Below, in pieces: positions 56,885 to 60,127 of a stretch of 60,127 nt of DNA. Position 1 is the stretch's first letter, and each line of letters begins with the position of its first letter. The notes beneath the pieces were generated by a model that did no database searches, was not told where the DNA came from, and worked only from the letters and a program-made list of their open reading frames with translations. Source of the stretch: Branchiostoma floridae (lineage: Eukaryota; Chordata; Leptocardii; Amphioxiformes; Branchiostomatidae); the NCBI RefSeq assembly GCF_000003815.2, contig NW_023365881.1, positions 12,716 to 72,842 on the forward strand, given 5' to 3'. Position numbers and translations under genes: made by a program.

Positions 56885-57075
56885 CTCGTCCGTGTTGTCT
56901 GGAAGTATCGTAAAAACGGCGTCTTTCGTACTGGAACAAACACTGCAGTCCTCAGTCCTCACATCCGGTTTGGTGAAGTCAAAGGTCAGAGGTCATAGAA
57001 ACCTGATTACCTCAGCTCGTGACCTCAGTAACAGATTGCAGATTGACGGAGTTGTGCTAGGAATAAATGTCTAGT
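56885..57075 (-). promoter_or_regulatory. orphan non-coding first exon and promoter module
   Basis: Donor GTAAGGGTG at 56,884 after GACAACACGGACGAG, with the usual G-rich block at 56,763-56,787. No zinc-finger exon follows in the minus direction before the separate first exon at 53,454. The unit's gene was lost, or the module now serves other sequence. Confidence 0.5.
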
Positions 57076-57397
57076 AAAATTGCGATACATACATACTTTG
57101 CATTATCCAAGTCTTTTTTGAGGATGGGAATTACTAGTAGTGTTAATCGTGATTGCAATTTTTACACTGATGTTACCCATTCTGTTGCATCAGTTGACGT
57201 ATTCAATATAATGGAAAGTTTATTTGCAAGTTCTTACCAAATGGCTAATTGCCAGGTATTCAATATATGCTATTGTTACTTCCAAAAGACAATTGTACGT
57301 GAATTCAGAACGAAAAATCCTTCCTTATCTTTTACAGTATAACAATAAAGTAGAATCAATCAAAGGTAGTCGTTTACATCAAATCTATAATAAAACA

Positions 57398-57403
57398 TTT
57401 ATT
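57398..57403 (-). terminator. poly(A) signal of ZF-11
   Basis: Minus-strand GAGGAATAAATG in the shared context. It implies a 1.5-kb 3' UTR enlarged by a repeat insertion. Confidence 0.6.
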
Positions 57404-57632
57404 CCTCAAAACTGAACATGAATGTTAGTGTACCCCAAATTCGTGCTCAGAGAAATTAATGGTTCAAAGGTATGTTTTCACATTGTTGATACTAACAAAA
57501 GGAAACCGGTATTGAAGGTCCTCCCAGATTGCTGAGCGATTATTAACAAAATTGTTACACGTTTCAATCATAAAGCCGATTACTGTTAAAACTCGCAGAA
57601 AAGTCCCCACATACAGCTGTATCTACTTATTA

Positions 57633-58430
57633 CCTCCATGAAATGTCATGGAATGGAGGTTATATTTTCTGTTATGTGTCTCTGTCTGTGTAGATGATTA
57701 CTCAAGAACGGCTGGATGGATTGGTTTCATACTTGTTGTGTTGGTGAGGTGTGATGAAAGCTCGAATCGATGAGATTTTGGGAGCCGTATCTGTCGTTAT
57801 AATCGATGTAATAATATCAGAAATCACCCCTATATTTGAGATATATTGATACAGGCATCGTGCTTTATGTGTTTGTTAATGGGCTTAGCTCCAAGCAGAT
57901 GGTGAGGTGACAGCTGTTTGCAGACGTGGTTGGCGCCAAGTATTCATCTTACAGTTGGTGTAGGGCTGTCAGAGGAAAGTGTGCATCTCGTTTTTGTACC
58001 GTGTGAACAGCTGATGTTATGACATATTGGTGGAAAATCAAATCACCATCTGACTAAAGTTGGCCACATCCCTTCTTCTTTCTGAGTTTCCCAACTTCCT
58101 CCCACCACACAGCTCTGAGGCACATAGTCGAACCTCAATAATGCTGACAACCTTAGACATTTTAAATGCCAAACATCAAGCTTAAGGAACACCACGCTAC
58201 CATATGCCGTCGACCTCTTAAACGCACATTACACAATTAAGTGTCACATTTTGATAATTACTAATCAGATGGACATCCTCTGTGTCATTAAATAAATACA
58301 CCACTACTTTCCCATAACATTTATATTATATAACCATTACTCTCAAATACAACCGACTATAAACATACATACCATCAACAAAAAAACAATAAATATTTCA
58401 TGGAGGTATGAGGTCCCCGAACTCTAGTTG
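57633..58430 (-). repeat. short copy of the CCTCCATGAAAT interspersed repeat
   Basis: One end has ACCTCCATGAAATGTCATGG, a short hairpin; the other reads TTTCATGGAGGTATGAGG before CCCCGAACTCTAG, the reverse complement of the start at 46,612. The block with GATGATTACTCAAGAACGG matches the tail near 48,450. It interrupts the ZF-11 3' UTR between ACAGCTGTAT and TGCTTACTTTATTACATC. Confidence 0.7.
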
Positions 58431-58979
58431 CTTACTTTATTACATCATAGAATACACTAATTCATGTAACAGTAGACCACTTAATAATGAATACATATTT
58501 GTCCAAAGTTTAATATATATTTATAACGTCAGTTAGTGCTAATACTGGATATCAAATAGTCAAAAAATGATAACTCGTTACATTCTACATTTATGTTAAT
58601 AAGGATTTAAGCAAAGTATTAGGTGTCAAATAAACCCTATCATCTAAGCTATCATATACCAATTACATTACTAAAAAAAGTTAGTTTTATACGCTTTACA
58701 CTCATCACTCATCGCCGAGTCCATGAACTGATCCTCCGCAAGGATGTAAAGGATTTAAGTAAAGCGTGCAATGACACAAATCTACCATTGATCAGCTAAG
58801 AGGTGACAATTCTTCGCGACAACAACAGAAGACTTTTGGTCCAAGGCAAAAGCTGAATTACAATATGTCCTAAAAGCATGTATGAACAAACAAATGTTAT
58901 TCATAATCTAAGCTATCATATACCAATCATATTACTTCTACACATTCTTCATATATTACGGTCATCCAAAGGGGCTTTC

Positions 58980-60127
58980 TGTGCTGAAGAATAGTTGCAC
59001 TGGTCACACTTGTAGGGTTTTTATGCGGTATGAGTTTTGATCTGTTCGGACTGCTTATTCTTTCCAGCTGCCCTGTCACTGGTCACACATTTAGGGGTTC
59101 TCTTTTCACCTGAATGAGTTTTCATATGATATGTCCGGATAAGTTGGACTTGCAAGCTGTCCTGTATTCACACTCCCCACACTTGTGGGGTTTCTCTTCT
59201 GTATGAGTTCTCATGTGTCGGGATAAGTGAGACCTGTTAGCTGTCCTGAACCCACACTCACCACACATGTAGGGTTTCTCGCCAGTGTGTTTTGTTAGAT
59301 GTCGGTCCAAATTGAATTTCTGTGCAGCAGCATAGTCACACTGGTCACACTTGTAGGGTTTTTTTCCTGTGTGAGTTCTCGTATGTTTCAATAGGTCTGA
59401 CTTGTGTCTTGTCCTGTACCCACACTCTCCACAATTATAGGGTTTGTTACCAGTGTGTTTTGTAAGATGAAAGTCCAACGAGGATTTGTATGCTGCAGAA
59501 TAGTCACACTGGTCACACTTCTAGGGGTTTTCACCAGTATGAGTTCTCATATGATTGGACAAGTTAGATTTCAGAGTTGTTCTATACCCACACTCTCCAC
59601 ACATGTAGGGCTTATCAACGGTGTGTTTTGCCAGATGATTGTCCAAACTGAACTTATGTCTATGTGCAGCAGAATAGTCAAACTGGTCACTTGAGGGGTT
59701 TTCAACCTGTATGAGTTCTCATATGTTTTGATAGGTGAGACTTGTGAGCTGTCCTGTACCCACACTCCCCACACTTGTAGGGCTTCTCACCGGTGTGTTT
59801 TCTTACATGTTGGTCCAAATTGGATTTCCGTGATGACACATAGTCACACTGGTCACACTTGTAGGGTTTGTCACCTGTGTGGGTTCTCATGTGTATGGAT
59901 AGGTCGGATTTGCGAGCTGTCCTGTACCCACACTCCCCACACATGTAGGGTTTCTCTCCGGTGTGTTTCGATAGATGAATGTCCAAAAGAGATTTCCGAG
60001 CTGCAGAATAGTCACACCGGTCACACTTGTAGGGTTTATCCCCTGTGTGTTTTGCTAGATGAATGTCTAAACTGTACTTTATGTGCAGCAGAATAGTCAC
60101 ACTGGTCACACTTGTAGGGTTTTTCCC
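58980..60127 (-). pseudogene. ZF-11: decayed zinc-finger block, 5' part beyond the window
   Basis: From the right edge (60,127 and down) come several good alternating fingers to about 59,705, where a frameshift gives ..THTG-stop. Diverged fingers follow in other frames to 59,540. A TAG within the linker near 59,521 (Tyr of KPYKC to stop) comes next. Then four full fingers plus part of a fifth are open to 59,122, and degraded remnants run to about 58,980. Segment 59,280-59,515 is nearly identical to 15,860-16,095 of ZF-4, including the rare NKPYNCGECGYRTRHKSD finger, so the two share a recent ancestor or exchanged sequence. Several independent breaks make it a likely pseudogene. Confidence 0.75.

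Overview
The window is eukaryotic nuclear DNA, most likely from an amphioxus (Branchiostoma). It has spliceosomal introns, AATAAA signals, non-LTR retrotransposon, tRNA-SINE and MITE copies, and scaffold gaps that are mostly a nominal 100 N. The dominant content is a cluster of C2H2 zinc-finger (ZF) genes whose fingers, as I recall, match the large lineage-specific ZF expansion of amphioxus. That attribution is recognition, not a search result.

Layout. 1-5,700 has no intact gene. It holds a GIY-YIG relic, two tRNA-derived SINEs, a PIF/Harbinger-like MITE and other repeats. 5,760-7,596 is a plus-strand ZF unit (ZF-1) cut by a gap. From 7,697 to 42,740 the minus strand carries a head-to-tail series: ZF-2 (8,123), ZF-3 (12,877), ZF-4 (18,693, broken), ZF-5 (27,987, the best intact single-exon gene, 18 fingers), ZF-6 (32,631), ZF-7 (36,972) and ZF-8 (41,650, frameshifted). 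At 42.5-43.1 kb promoters diverge: ZF-8 goes left, and ZF-9 (44,617-46,309, 14 fingers) goes right. A further plus-strand first exon at 50,198 runs into a gap, where it meets the minus-strand ZF-10 (52,351, decayed). An orphan minus-strand first exon lies at 56,885, and ZF-11, decayed, enters from the right edge.

Gene plan. Each unit has a short non-coding first exon ending in a conserved (A/C)GAG or CCAG before GTAAGAGTG or GTGAGAGTG, an intron with a conserved G-rich block about 100 bp in, and a coding exon starting 7-10 nt before ATG. The protein starts MA(D/S/N), continues with 12-residue GHPGNETEGLCP-type repeats and a linker, then has up to 18 fingers. Two finger classes usually alternate (CGECGYRTA.. 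and CDQCDYSAA..), with TGEKP linkers. ZF-3 and ZF-8 split the coding region with an in-frame intron; ZF-5, 6 and 7 do not. Helix positions -1, 3 and 6 vary on an almost fixed scaffold. No KRAB, SCAN, BTB or SET domain is visible. The cluster resembles vertebrate KRAB-ZF clusters in organisation, but with a different N-terminus.

Mobile DNA includes a nearly complete EN-RT LINE ORF inside the 3' region of ZF-5, LINE 3' fragments, four SINEs, several palindromic MITEs, a Tigger-like MITE and four local satellite or minisatellite arrays. All functional statements are inferred from sequence; transcription and splicing were not tested.
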